This document shows positions 11,065 through 21,828 of a DNA stretch of 64,000 bases, piece after piece. This DNA comes from Ascaphus truei (lineage: Eukaryota; Chordata; Amphibia; Anura; Ascaphidae), in contig CM071567.1 in NCBI GenBank assembly GCA_036426205.1, positions 291,215,141 to 291,279,140 on the forward strand. The letters are read 5' to 3'. The translations under genes and the position numbers were made by a program. The number at the start of each line of letters is the position of its first letter. Positions within the stretch are counted from its first letter, which is position 1. The notes beneath the pieces were generated by a model, which saw nothing but the letters and a program-made list of their open reading frames with translations, was not told the origin of the DNA and did not search any database.

Positions 11065-11894
11065 TAAAACCATAGACAGAACATAAAACACAGACAGAGC
11101 TCAGTGCACATCCAGTGAAACCCATACACGGTACAGTGCCTAAATATATATGTATAAATATCTATTAAATTAAATGGTCTTTTAGTTTAACATTTTTGGC
11201 CAAAATTGTTGTAAGCCCCTGAGCCACTGCACGGCAGACCACATTCTTCAGGGGTCCCTAACACTAATATAAATTCTTAATAACCTGTGTAATACCAGGA
11301 AGAATGATTTATAATAAATCTGTCAATATTAGTTGCAAAGTTCTAAGTATGATTGAAGCTTTTAATAACCTGTACATTACCAGGAAAAGCACTCTATATT
11401 AGATTTGTCACAACCACACTGCAAGCAAGCAAGTTCCCCTGAGAGTGGAAGATGCTATGGAGTGAGCTTTTAACCATTTAAATGTGGGAGGGGGTAAGCT
11501 TCAATTAGGTAGGAGGTTGCCACCCTCCAATCAGCTAAGACTAGCTGAACAGGAATTGTAAAACATACTGGACACCTAACAAGCTCCTATTGAACCCCCA
11601 AAATAACCACAACATATATATAAGCATATGAGTGTCAAAGAGGAGTGCTACTGAGCATGGCAATATATATTTAAAACCAGAGACAGAACATAAAACACAG
11701 ACAGAGCTCAGTGCACATCCAGTGAAACCCATACACGGCACAGTGCCAAAATATATATGTATAAATATATATTAAATAAAATGGTCTTTTAGTTTAACAT
11801 TTTTGGCCAAAATTGTTGTAAGCCCCTGAGCCACTGCACGGCAGACCACATTCTTCAGGGGTCCCTAACACTAATATAAATTCTTAATAACTGG
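11065..11894 (+). repeat. 600 bp tandem repeat: unit 1 and the first part of unit 2
   Basis: The block that starts aaaaccatagacagaacataaa at 11069 recurs at 11671 (602 bp apart) with only scattered differences. Unit 2 is cut at about 11890, at aattcttaataa, by the LTR retroelement and resumes at 16338. Related copies flank the nested insertion at 34418-37061. Frames are closed and no product is expected. Confidence 0.85.
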
Positions 11895-12680
11895 GTTGAC
11901 AAACGCCCCTCTTTTGTAGCGCTGATATCTGTCTGGGTTTTCCCGACACAGTCTTCTAGGGTTAATTATACACAAACAGGAACATCAAAGTATTACGTGC
12001 TTAACTCAGGCTTGCCTGCTTATTTTCATCACAGTAAGGTACTGCAGCTTTAACATGTGTAGGTTAGAGGCAACTCAGACATTTCATTCAGCGGTTCACT
12101 TATATCAGTGTCATATATTTCCCACACTGTTATTTCAAGTAACAAGAAACCAAATTATATAAACAAAATCCTATCCCTTTCAGGGATCTAACTACACATC
12201 ATAATCAGCATCTAACTGCTGCTGGGCCAACTAACCTGGTTCCCTAGCTTAAAACAATGCCCTCTCATTTAGGGTCACTAGATAAAGCATACAGTCTTTT
12301 AGAAACAGCAATACATACTTGTTTGTCTTATCTGTTCGTGGTGGGAACTTGGTCCCAAGTGTCCAGGCAAATCCTCTGGTACTGTGATACTTGGTGGGGC
12401 CGTCCACCTCGAAACTGGATGCAGGGGAGCAGCGACACCCCCAGCCCACAGGCTCTAAGGAGAGAGAGTGAAATGCAAACCTCTCTGCTCTAAATACCTG
12501 TGCATGTGATTAGAAGAGCAGGTGAGGGAGAACTAGACCCATTGTAATCTGTGGTCTGGATTTTCCATCCAGCAGCCTGAGTTAATGTGAAGCTGTGGAA
12601 TGGATCATTTTTAACTATTCCTGTACTTTCTGACCTAAAATGGGGCAGAAAGCTGCCTAACATCCTTGGACTATGTCACT
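11895..12680 (-). repeat. 3' LTR of the IQ-gene retroelement
   Basis: Nearly identical to 15541-16337, with mostly single-base differences and short indels. The first bases are slightly eroded (gttgacaaac where the other copy has tgtgacaaac). It ends tatgtcact beside the purine tract. It carries no open reading frame of note. Confidence 0.85.
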
Positions 12681-12697
12681 TATCCCCCTCCCCAGCT
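12681..12697 (-). promoter_or_regulatory. Polypurine tract
   Basis: On the - strand the sequence directly upstream of the 3' LTR reads GCTGGGGAGGGGGATA, a purine run in the place where plus-strand DNA synthesis is primed in LTR retroelements. Position and composition support the minus-strand orientation of the element. Confidence 0.7.
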
Positions 12698-13159
12698 CAC
12701 ACCTACTGGGGTGATCGGCCATGGACCTCACTGGGGTGAGCGTCCTACCTGAAATACTTGAGCTAACTCCGCAGTACAATATTAAACATTCACGACACAA
12801 ATATTAACTTTTATTTTTTTTTCACAGCAATTATGGACAATAGTTTTCGTCATAAGAGACTATACTTGGCAAACATATTTTGTTGCTCTCTATTAGGGAA
12901 CTATTTTGAAAAATAAATGTCTAGCACACATTCTTATAACCCATGATATGCTAAATATACTCACAAAACCAGACAGTTTCTATTACCTCCCTGGGTTTTT
13001 CTACTCTAGAATATGAACCTCATTATATTTACCAAAAAAAGGGCCATCAACCCTGTATAGAAATTTGTAGTTTAGCTACATTTTCAACACAGAGAACCAA
13101 CATAACATTGCAATATTGACAAAATGCTTATTCTAGAGGCCTAATATAGCATAACTACA

Positions 13160-15216
13160 CTAGCTTATTTGCAAAGTTAAGTGTCCGTGACATAGTACAC
13201 ACGTGTAATAAAAAAATTTATCGGTCAGTTCCTCAAACATTTTTTTTTTCTTTGACTTCCAGTCCATTACATCCTCTGACTTTATTTCAACACCCGCTGC
13301 AACCTGCAAATGACTGGACTGTTTCTTTAGCTTCTGACAGATCTCTGGGGCCGGATAGTCTTTGTCTTTATATTGTGGCCCAGAGTGGCGAGATCCGGAA
13401 AAGTTCAAGGCCGGCGTTGACCTTCGTCACTTTTGCTTTGCAACCTTTGAACCTTTATGGTACTTCTTACTGCCATGTATTTTCTCACGACCATCACTCT
13501 CAGAGATTTGGGATTTTCCCTCTGGGGCAATTATATGGTACTTAGAAGATGAAGCACTGATTACCTTGTTGGGGCTCTCACTAACTCCGGCTATACCCGG
13601 TGGCATTTTACCTTTGCAGCCGGCAGGCATGTAGCCTTGGGCCTCTCTTTCCTGAGGCCTACATTTATTCAGGTGGAAGTACCGCTGGATAACCAGTGAC
13701 GCATTTCTCAGGGTTTGATAGCGAATCCTGTTCTGTGTCATCCTAGTCCGAGACTGGATTTTTATAGTTGCTCCTTTCATAATGAGGAACCTGTTTCGTA
13801 CCATGCGGGCACGGTAGAATGATTGAAGAACACAGGCTGCTTTATTCCGGTGATTAAACTGACGAATTTTCATCCCTCTGTAGGCAGCCTGTAGGATGAT
13901 AGTTGCGGCGCGTTTACGCCGATAATTTTCTCTTTCCCTTCTTCCTTGGATAAGAGCTTTGCAGTGCTTCTGAATTATTCGAATGCTTTTCTCCTTTTTC
14001 AATACGTTAAGTTCCTCCGCGAGAGAATTTTGTTTTGTGCATACATCTCGCAATTTTGTTCTCAGAGCGTCCATTTCTTCCTGGTGCTGGCTCTGAGTGT
14101 GCATCAATGTATTCTGTAGTGCTTCCTGCACTTCTAATTTTTCCTGAGTCAACTGTTTCTTCACTTTTTCTGCTTGGTCAGTCAAATCTGAATTTTTCAT
14201 TTTCAGACTCTCATTTTCTTGCTTTACAGTCTCTAAATCACACAGGGCAATCTCATGGGTTTGCTTCAACATTCCCAGCTCTGCGTTCAGACCATGGCCC
14301 TCCAGGCATGACTTTTGCACCTCTGTGCTGAGCGCATGAACCTCTTGTAGAGCCTTCCCATATTTCTGTTTTAGGATAGCAATCAATTTGTCAGACCTAA
14401 TCTGTTTTCCATCCATGGTGGCAATTACGGTGTTGGCCTTTTCCAGACTAGTCGTCACCTCTTCCAGCTCACTCCGTAAGAGAGACTCTGTTTTCTTCAA
14501 AGCCTCGTGCTCTTGTAAAGCTGGGAGTATACACCTCTGTAACTCGGCGTTCGCTTCTCGCTCCTTATTGTTAGCTTCTTGCTCCTTCTTCCAACATTCT
14601 CGCTCCTTCATCAATCCCTGCCACAGGACTTCATAATCATGGCGGGCAGCTTGGAGTGCAGAAACCAAAGCCTCTTTATCCTGGATCAAGGATTCAGCTT
14701 CCCTTTGCTCCTCCTTTTCCTTTGCCACTGTTCCCGTGACAATTCTGCCGGTCACTCCGGTCTGCAGCACATCTCGGCGCCTTTCTGACGCATATCCTGA
14801 CAGCGCAGGTTCAAGTGGCTCAGTCACTTCCCCTGTAACTTGAGGAACAGTTTTCTTTTTCTTCTTCTTTCTCTTTGCTTTATTCGTTCCAGAGATATCA
14901 GTGGTACTGGGCACACACTCACTGGTAGCTTCCACATTTGCTTGCACTCACAGGGCGTTGCTTGCTTTTGCAGCTGTTTGTCTTTGAAAATTTTGGGGCA
15001 CACATCTTCCATGTGACCTACTTCACGACAGGCCCAGCATACTAAATTCATCTGTGGGTACGGCTCTCCTCCAGGGGCCACATACGATTCGTCGTCATCA
15101 TCATCGTATGGCCTGAAGGGACACTGTTTTTCATGATTATGTACATTACAAAACAAACATTTGACGTCGGAAATTTTAGAAACCCGGCAGGGACAATTTG
15201 CTAGCTGCAATTTCAC
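13160..15216 (-). pseudogene. Zinc-knuckle, coiled-coil and IQ-motif protein gene inside the LTR element
   Basis: Three - strand segments form one gene of about 685 codons. Segment 15216-14950 has two knuckle-like motifs, C-L-F-C-x4-H-x3-C and C-W-A-C-x4-H-x4-C, plus an acidic DDDDDE run. After a one-frame shift near 14950, segment 14947-13430 (506 residues) has a lysine run (KAKRKKKKKK), a charged coiled coil at roughly residues 60-320, and four to five IQ-type repeats at 321-429 (for example IILQAAYRGMKIR, VLQSFYRARMVR). They are spaced about 23 residues apart, as in myosin or ASPM-like calmodulin-binding arrays. A TGA at 13427-13429 is followed in the same frame by 89 more lysine-rich codons. 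There is no ATG at the segment starts. Calmodulin and nucleic-acid binding are inferred from family knowledge. The gene is either decayed by two lesions, recoded, or misassembled. Confidence 0.72.
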
Positions 15217-15330
15217 TCACTTCAGCAACTTACATACAGCACTTGCTAGCTGCAAATTCACTCACTTCAGCAAAAGGCATTAGCTTTACAAACAGCACTT
15301 GCTAGATGCAATTTTCACTTTCTTCAGAAA
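15190..15330 (-). repeat. Three leader repeats of about 50-57 bp
   Basis: cacttgctagctgcaaattcactcacttcagca and close variants occur three times (about 15198, 15240 and 15297). They lie in the leader between the 5' LTR and the zinc-knuckle frame. Confidence 0.7.
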
Positions 15331-15441
15331 TCATTTTGGTTTTCTGTTTGGGTTCAGGGTGCTATTGCATCCACACTTCGCACATTCTCTGTGTATGCTA
15401 GAAGCACAACTGATATACACAGTGGGACAGACTTCACTCAT
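15331..15441 (-). CDS. Possible 36-residue cysteine-rich leader peptide
   Basis: On the - strand an ATG at 15439-15441 opens a short frame of about 36 codons with several cysteines (for example HRECAKCGCNS). It is in the same frame as the zinc-knuckle segment but separated from it by three stops. It may be the eroded start of the same protein, an upstream ORF, or chance. There is no further support. Confidence 0.25.
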   Translation of the reverse strand: MSEVCPTVYISCASSIHRECAKCGCNSTLNPNRKPK

Positions 15442-15522
15442 AGCATCTGTACTTTAGTTCAGCTGGGCGGCCATTTTAAAGCCTTGCATTTATTTGCAAA
15501 CCCACAGACTTTTTAGTGTCAA

Positions 15523-15538
15523 CCCGCATTCTCCACCA
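15523..15538 (-). promoter_or_regulatory. Primer-binding-site candidate
   Basis: Two bases inside the 5' LTR the - strand reads TGGTGGAGAATGCGGG. The TGG start and position fit pairing with the CCA end of a tRNA. I could not assign the tRNA from memory. Confidence 0.55.
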
Positions 15539-15540
15539 TA

Positions 15541-16337
15541 TGTGACAAACGCCCCTCTTTTGTAGCGCTGACGTCTGTCTGGGTTCTTCCCGACACAGTC
15601 TTCTAGAGTTAATTATACAACAAACAGGAACATGCAAAGTATTACATTGCTTAACTCAGGATTCTGCCTGCTTTATTTTCATCTAAGTAAAGTACTGCAG
15701 CTTTAACATGTGTAGGTTAGAGGCACTCAGACATTTTCATTCAGCGGTTCACTTATATCAGTGTCATAGTATTTCCCACACTGTTATTTCAAGTAACAAG
15801 AAACCAAATTATATAAACAAAATCCTATCCCTTTCAGGGATCCTAATCTACACATTTCAAATCAGATTTAACTGCTGCTGGGCCAACTAACCTGGTTCCC
15901 CAGCTTAAAACAATGCCCTCTCATTTAGGGTCACTAGATAAAGCATACAGTCTTTTAGAAACAGCAATACATACTTGTTTGTCTTATCTGTTCGTGGTGG
16001 GAACTTGGTCCCAAGTGTCCAGGCAAATCCTCTGGTACTGTGATACTTGGACGGGCTGTCCACCCCGAAACTGGATGCAGGGGAGCAGCAACACCCCCAG
16101 CCCCCAGCCTCTAAGGAGAGAGAGTGAAATGCAAACCTCTCTGCTCTAAATAACCTGTACATGTGATTAGAAGAGCAGGTGAGGGAGAATTAGACCCATT
16201 GTAATCTGTGGTCTGGATTTTCCATCCAGCAGCCTGAGTTAATGTGAAGCTGTGGACTGGATCATTTTTAACTATTCCTGCACTTTCTGACCTAAAATGA
16301 GGCAGAAAGCTGCCTAACATCTTTGGACTTTGTCACA
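15541..16337 (-). repeat. 5' LTR of the IQ-gene retroelement
   Basis: 797 bp, the better preserved of the two LTRs, with 9 bp inverted ends (TGTGACAAA/TTTGTCACA). Transcription of the internal gene would have to start here. The high similarity of the two LTRs suggests a fairly young insertion. Confidence 0.85.
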
Positions 16338-16627
16338 CTGTGTAATACCAGGAAGAATGATTTATAATAAATCTGTCAATATTAGTTGCAAAGTTCTCAG
16401 TATGATTGAAGCTTTTAATAACCTGTACATTACCAGGAAAAGCACTCTATATTAGATTTGTCACAACCACACTGCAAGCAAGCAAGTTCCCCTGAGAGTG
16501 GAAGATGCTATGGAGTGAGCTTTTAACCATTTAAATGTGGGAGGGGGTAAGCTTCAATTAGGTAGGAGGTTGCCACCCTCCAATCAGCTAAGACTAGCTG
16601 AACAAGAATTGTAAAACATACTGGACT
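16338..16627 (+). repeat. Second part of the interrupted 600 bp repeat unit
   Basis: Starts ctgtgtaataccaggaagaatg, which matches 11286 onward in unit 1. Together with 11666-11890 it rebuilds one unit, so the LTR element at 11895-16337 inserted after the tandem array existed. Confidence 0.85.
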
Positions 16628-17115
16628 GAAATAGGCATCAGATCCCAGCCGTGTCCGCTATGTTCGATTTAAGAACTTGTGTGCAAAAGTCAGGACAGTT
16701 TCTGGCAGGCAGGCATTTCATGCTTGAAATCAAAGCCAGTTACTCTTCTATTCACGCAAGAGCAACTTTGAAATACTCGCCTGCGCTCTTTCTACCAGAG
16801 AACTCTAATCTCATTGGCTCACAGTTTCTTTATAGTATTCTGAGTTTCATTAATGAAACTCAGCAGCCAATCATTGTGTGGGAACTTTCCCAACAACCAA
16901 TCAGAGCTAGGCCGGTAAGAAAAGCTGGGTCAGCGGGAAATATGAAATAGCCAGGAGACATGCACAAGCCTGGCACCTCACTCCCGGGCTATATTAACGC
17001 CACCCACTGGGACAGGCTCCTCCAGGTCTGGCAGAGCATGTGGCATCCTAGATGACTACCATTGTTCTCCGGACCTGCGTATTCAGTTCTTCCCTGCTAA
17101 CCATGCTCTTCTCAC
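16628..17115 (+). repeat. Promoter-like repeat module, copy 2
   Basis: Starts tgaaataggcatcagatccc and parallels copy 1 (10547 onward), including the CCAAT-like words and the ctatattaacgcc TATA-like word near 16990. Confidence 0.65.
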
Positions 17116-17198
17116 AGGACCATACTAATTGAATAATGTAATTAATACATGGAAAAGGTAATTAAATTGTGGGTTCAAACTGTGAACTGAAAAGTGAA

Positions 17199-17642
17199 TC
17201 AGAAAAAGGGGGAAGGGAAACACAAAGTGATTGTGCCCCTAAAAGAGTTCACTAAACTGCACACCAACAATGTGTAAAAGTTAACTTTTAATAGATTTAC
17301 TTAAAACATATATTACCAAAAAAATTTGTAAAGTGAGTTTAAAAATAAATTAAATCAACACTATCAAGCACCTATGTCATCAAATGTATGATTATACTAT
17401 CCCAGTAACAACCTATGATGGTGGGAAGTAGAGGACACAAGATGCTATAAGTCAGGGCATTAAGCCCCTCTGGGACAGCTGTGAAACTCAATGGTATATC
17501 TATGTATATACAGGTCAGCGAACAATTGAATGGATACTCATTTGATGACATAGGTGCTTGATAGTGTTGATTTAATTTATTTTTAAACTCACTTTACACA
17601 ATTCTTTGGTAATATATGTGTTTCCCTTCCCCCTTTTTCTGA
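17199..17642. mobile_element. Fold-back transposon with 26 bp perfect terminal inverted repeats
   Basis: The termini are perfect inverted repeats of 26 bp beginning TCAGAAAAAGGGGGAAGG. Subterminal complementarity continues for most of each arm: the stretch from about 17310 to 17390 pairs with 17535-17620. No coding capacity. The flanks show 165 bp direct repeats instead of a short target duplication. Confidence 0.75.
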
Positions 17643-18039
17643 GCCAGGAGACATGCACAAGCCTGGCACCTCACTCCTGGCTATATTAACGCCATCCACT
17701 GGGACAGGCTCCTCCAGGTCTGGCAGAGCATGAGGCATCCTAGATGACTACCATTGTTCTCCGGACCTGCGTATTCAGTTCTTCCCTGCTAACCATGCTC
17801 TTCTCACCTCTGGTATCCTCTGGTTTCTTTGAATGTCTATCAGATTTACTGGTGCCTATGGGTTAGCCCTGGCAGTCTGTTTGGGCACCGGTTCTGAAAT
17901 TCCGAAGCACATTCCTTTATAATACATTTAATAAAGCATGGTCTTAATACATTGCTAAGTCTCTGGGTATGGGGAACCGAATAAGAATTATGTACTTTGT
18001 TCCTATCAGCCTTATTCCACTTACACTATCTTTTGGGAC
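17643..18039 (+). repeat. Promoter-like repeat module, copy 3, with a polyadenylation-like signal
   Basis: 17643-17807 repeats 16950-17115. It then continues as in copy 1 (cctctggtatcctctgg) and runs to aataaagcatgg near 17929, a possible polyadenylation signal. This arrangement supports an LTR or a short transcribed repeat. Confidence 0.5.
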
Positions 18040-18640
18040 TTAATCTGAACTCTGATAGTCCCCCTTCTACCTTATATATGGTTGGGGCACCCACAAACCC
18101 AATGCAGGTTCTGGGTCACCTGTGCACTAGCTTGGGTACCCACCTTTACCTAGGGATCCCCTCAGCTACAGGGACACTTGTTCATCCCTGTACCCCAATC
18201 ACCTTTCTGGGATATGCTGAAGCAGGGTACCCTAGTGGTGAGTCGCGCTTGCATTTTCAAGAGGAGATGTTGTCAGGACAATGTGTCTACATGTATCCGA
18301 GAATCAAGCATGATTCCCGGGTGCATTTATGGGAGAACTGACAACTCCAGACCCTGCCTAACTAGGCACATTCTGACAACAATTTCTCCGCAAACTCCCC
18401 CTTGAAACTCATACCCTTGCAATCCCTGCTCACTGGATGCCCAGAAAGGGAAAAATACATACAATTATTTTATTATGCAAAGTACATTGGAATCATACAA
18501 TGTTACTGAGCCCAAGTGCTAACTCACTTGGACCCTTATACATAGATCAGGGGTAACCAAAACCTGCTTAACCTTTATTTGAGAGCCTGGTTACCCCCTA
18601 CCATCACATGTATTTTGCCATCAAAAAAGTAAAAAAACAA
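18040..18640 (+). repeat. Interspersed repeat, copy 1
   Basis: Similar to 20265-20800 throughout, with shared words such as tggttggggcacccacaaaccc, cctagggat.ccctcagctacag and ggtaaccaaaacctgcttaacc. Identity looks near 80 percent. No conserved reading frame. Confidence 0.7.
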
Positions 18641-18648
18641 TAATCCAA

Positions 18649-19000
18649 TTGATTGGCACAGTATCACATTAATGCCCTGTGGGCATGGTCTTTCATTATG
18701 CCAATCAATGGGCAACCTGTAAAAAAATGCATGTATCAAATAAAAAAGACATTACTGTACATTGCCAACCCCCCCCCACCCCCGAAAAAAAACAATAAAT
18801 CAATTGATTGGCACAGTTCCCCACCAATGCCACATGGGCATGGTCTGTCACTATGCCAGTCAATGGACAACCTGTAAAAAAAATACATGCATTAAATAAA
18901 ATACATTTATATTGGAATACAAAAGTTTCAGTATGCCAATGCAAATGCCAACCTAAAAAAAACCCACAACATTAAATAAAATACAAGCCATCTTTTTCTT
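18649..19000. repeat. Further tandem units of the attgattggcacag family
   Basis: Two clear units (18649 and about 18800) and a degenerate third near 18925. Each has gattggcacagt..gggcatggtctgtcactatgcc and an A-rich end, as at 9709-10215. Confidence 0.7.
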
Positions 19001-19449
19001 ATTTTTTGATGTGGAGAAGATGATAGGAGCCGGTGCTTCAAAGGTTAATTTTATCCTTATAATGTACAGTAATAAGCACTCCACAGGAAGACTCCATATA
19101 AATTACATATTTTATCAGCATCCCATGACAGGGGAAAAGGAACTAATACCTGCTGTAGTGCTAACCAATGGTCTATGAACACATATAAGAGTACAGTATA
19201 TGTCCCCTTTTAAGCTAACATAAAGCATACATGAAGGATCAAGCTGTAATAACTCACTCCATAAATTCTATGGCTCTCTTTGTTCGTGAGGTCCATGCTG
19301 CTGGTTTCAGGCGCCATGCAGAATCTTTATCAAGGGTATGCTGCCAAAACGCGTAGGTGAGTTACTGCTATCTAAGGGGTCTGTTATGATCCATTAATTG
19401 ATATCTATTTTCTATTTTTCTATGTGAGCCTGCTCCTGTACTTTTTGGC
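19001..19449. other. Repeat-derived non-coding stretch
   Basis: Contains a degenerate ctttatcaaggg..aaaacgcgtag word near 19325-19352 that resembles the core of the hammerhead-like motifs described below. It is too eroded to call. Otherwise nothing was identified. Confidence 0.35.
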
Positions 19450-20060
19450 AGTGCTCTGCCTTTTCCATTTTTTCTGCTAACTTTTTGATGTCTTTAACCA
19501 CCGAATTCGACTCCAACACCCACACCAGCAACAGCAGCAGCAACTCCTGGTCCATGACGCAATGTTACTCAACAGCCACAGCCCACAGGTAAAATCTTTA
19601 ATTCATGTCTTCTTTTTTTCGTCTTTCTTTTCTTCATCTGTAATTTGAATTTGTAATCCATTCTAGGGTCTTCTTTAGCTTATCTGTACTTTTAATGCAT
19701 TTTCGGGTCTTCTTCATCTTCATCTGTTCTTCATCTGTTCTTTATCTGTTCTTTATCTGTTCTTCATCCAAGGGAGAGGAGATGTTGCTTGTTTAGCTCC
19801 GTGCCTTCAAATGAGGCTGCACAGGCTTTTATACAGCCTGTGACATAACATTTGAGGGAGAAATGGTTCCCATGCCATCTGATTGGTTGGGATAACCTTG
19901 TGACTTATTTTTGGATGTGACATCATCAAAAGGGAGTGAAGCCAGCCAATCAGAAAGTATACGCTTCCTTTCCCTTTAAGATGATGTCACAAAATCCAGA
20001 ATGCCTGGCATCACATGGTTTACTAGAACCAATAGGATTTGGGTAATAGCAAATTTGACT
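19450..20060 (+). repeat. Interspersed repeat with an inverted relative at 29750-30330
   Basis: tcttcatctgtaa.ttg.aat, gaggctgcacaggcttttata and gattggttggg words return in reverse complement at 30110-30330 and 29870-29940. It includes a run of ttctttatctg repeats at 19720-19770. Possibly part of the same large element as the attgattggcacag tandem units. Confidence 0.6.
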
Positions 20061-20880
20061 CAGTAAAAATATTTGCAACTGGATTGAAAACTGTTTAAAG
20101 TGGAGTACTTCAGGGATTGGTACTCAGACCCCTTGCTTTTCATCCCAAAACCCTACCTAAGACATAGACTCCCAAAAATTGGAGTCCCTAGGGTACAGGG
20201 AGCAGGAAAAGAAAAACATTGTTGTTTTATTTCTGCCTGCCTTTTTCCCCACACACTTTCCCTCTTACTCAGTTTGAACTCTCAGAGTCCCCCCTCAACC
20301 TTATATACAGTTGGAGCACCCACAAACCCTATACTGGTTGTTTGTCACCTTGGCACAAGCTGGGGTACCCCCCTTAACCTAGGGATTCCCTCAGCTACAG
20401 GAATACATATTTATCCCTGTGCCTCATACTCCTTTCTAGGCTGTGCTGAAGCAGGGTAGGAAGTTTTGCTGGGACAATGTGCCTACATGTTTCCGAGAAT
20501 CAGGCATGATTCCCGGGTACATTTATTAGGGAACCAGTAACTCTGGACCCCAACCTTCTAAACACATTCTGTCAACGGTTCCTCTGCAAAAAAAACCTTT
20601 GAAACTCACCCACTAGCAATCTCTGCTTGATTGCATGCCCAGGAAGGGAAAAACACAAAAAAAAGTTTTTTATTACATTTTGCAAGTACCGTTCAAGGCA
20701 ACAATACAATGTTACTGGGCCCAAGAGCTAATTCTCTTGGACCCTTGTACACAGAGCATGGTTAACCAAAACAGGCTTGACCTTTACTATATAGCCGGGT
20801 TACCCGTCACAACCGTTAAGGTAGGCAAAAATTGAAAAGGTAGAAGGTAGAGCAAAGCAAAGCAACGTAATGTAAGGGCT
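20061..20880 (+). repeat. Interspersed repeat, copy 2
   Basis: The main body at 20265-20800 parallels 18040-18600. The 20140-20200 part resembles the reverse complement of 10365-10400. No coding signal. Confidence 0.6.
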
Positions 20881-20951
20881 GGAGGTAAAATTTAAAATAA
20901 ACTATTTATTAGGCATAATAGCCACAAAAATCAGACACACATTTAAAAAAA

Positions 20952-20994
20952 ACTCTGACGCGTTTCCCGCCGTGGAGGTGCTTTATCAAAGAGT
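20952..20994 (-). ncRNA. Hammerhead-ribozyme-like motif 1
   Basis: On the - strand: ACTCT, then TTGATAA (core CUGANGA with two changes), a GC-rich arm, GAA, the mini-hairpin ACGCGU, C, then AGAGT, which pairs with ACTCT. The order (stem I, core, stem II, GAA, short stem III, cleavage C, stem I) fits minimal type I hammerheads reported in Penelope-like elements. The core changes make self-cleavage unlikely now. Confidence 0.5.
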
Positions 20995-21828
20995 AACACA
21001 CTTTCCAACAAGCACTGTTTAAAGAGTGGTTAACAAATAGGTAACGCTCTGATGGTAATTAATTATGTTAATATAATAACACAGATGTAGAGGGATTGAA
21101 CCCTGTAGGTGAAATCAGACAATTCAGATTGCTAACCACTATTAATTTAACATTGCTTAGTGTAAAGACATCAGTGTCAACTATACTGACAATCAGCACA
21201 GACAAAGTATCAAAACAATCAAAGCATTAGATATACAACAAAGCAACTAAACTAAAACATGAAAAATAAATAAAACATATATTGAATCATGTAAATTGTT
21301 GCAAAACCAAATTAAAACCAAACAAACATGAAACATGTGTAGAAATTTATTATTAACCCATCATAAAACATACATATAATGTTAAGAAATGATTTGAAAG
21401 TTGGTATAATAAAATAAAAGTATATAAGCAGTATATTGGTCTAAAAATGAATAAATAAACCTGTATAGCTGCAAGTGAATAATGTATAATAGTATATATA
21501 TTGTAATAAAATTTGAATAATATATAATATAAGTAATCATGCAACATATCAACCTTCATATCAGAAATAAATGACTATAAACAATTATGACTACCATAAA
21601 TTCAGACTCAGTCTGTATAAAATGTACATATTGTGAACATATTAACCTTAAATGTACAGATCTTAGGATAATGATATATATATGCATAAATAGCACAATA
21701 TAAGATGCATTTTTTTGATGAATCAGCAAAAGGACTTAAAGAATCTAAAAGATGACATTCAATATAGCAGACTGTGAATATCAGGCAACATAAAAGAAAT
21801 ATCAAAAACAATAATATATCAGAATGTA

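Larger units (their letters stand above)
11895..16337 (-). mobile_element. Non-autonomous LTR retroelement carrying a zinc-knuckle/coiled-coil/IQ gene
   Basis: Direct LTRs (11895-12680 and 15541-16337) enclose 2.86 kb of internal sequence. The intact LTR begins TGTGACAAA and ends TTTGTCACA. On the - strand a primer-site-like sequence follows the 5' LTR and a purine tract precedes the 3' LTR. The flanks are ctggg and ctgtg, an imperfect 5 bp target duplication. The element splits a tandem repeat whose sequence continues on the other side. The only internal gene covers 13160-15216. There is no capsid, protease, reverse transcriptase or integrase, so mobility would have to be supplied in trans. 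Confidence 0.8.

Noticed and set aside
13252..14788. Plus-strand frames opposite the IQ gene (for example 14035-14331)
   Set aside because: They are antisense shadows of the long minus-strand coiled-coil frame.
19315..19360. Possible further hammerhead-like motif (ctttatcaaggg ... aaaacgcgtag)
   Set aside because: The core word is eroded and I found no adjacent complementary stem I.
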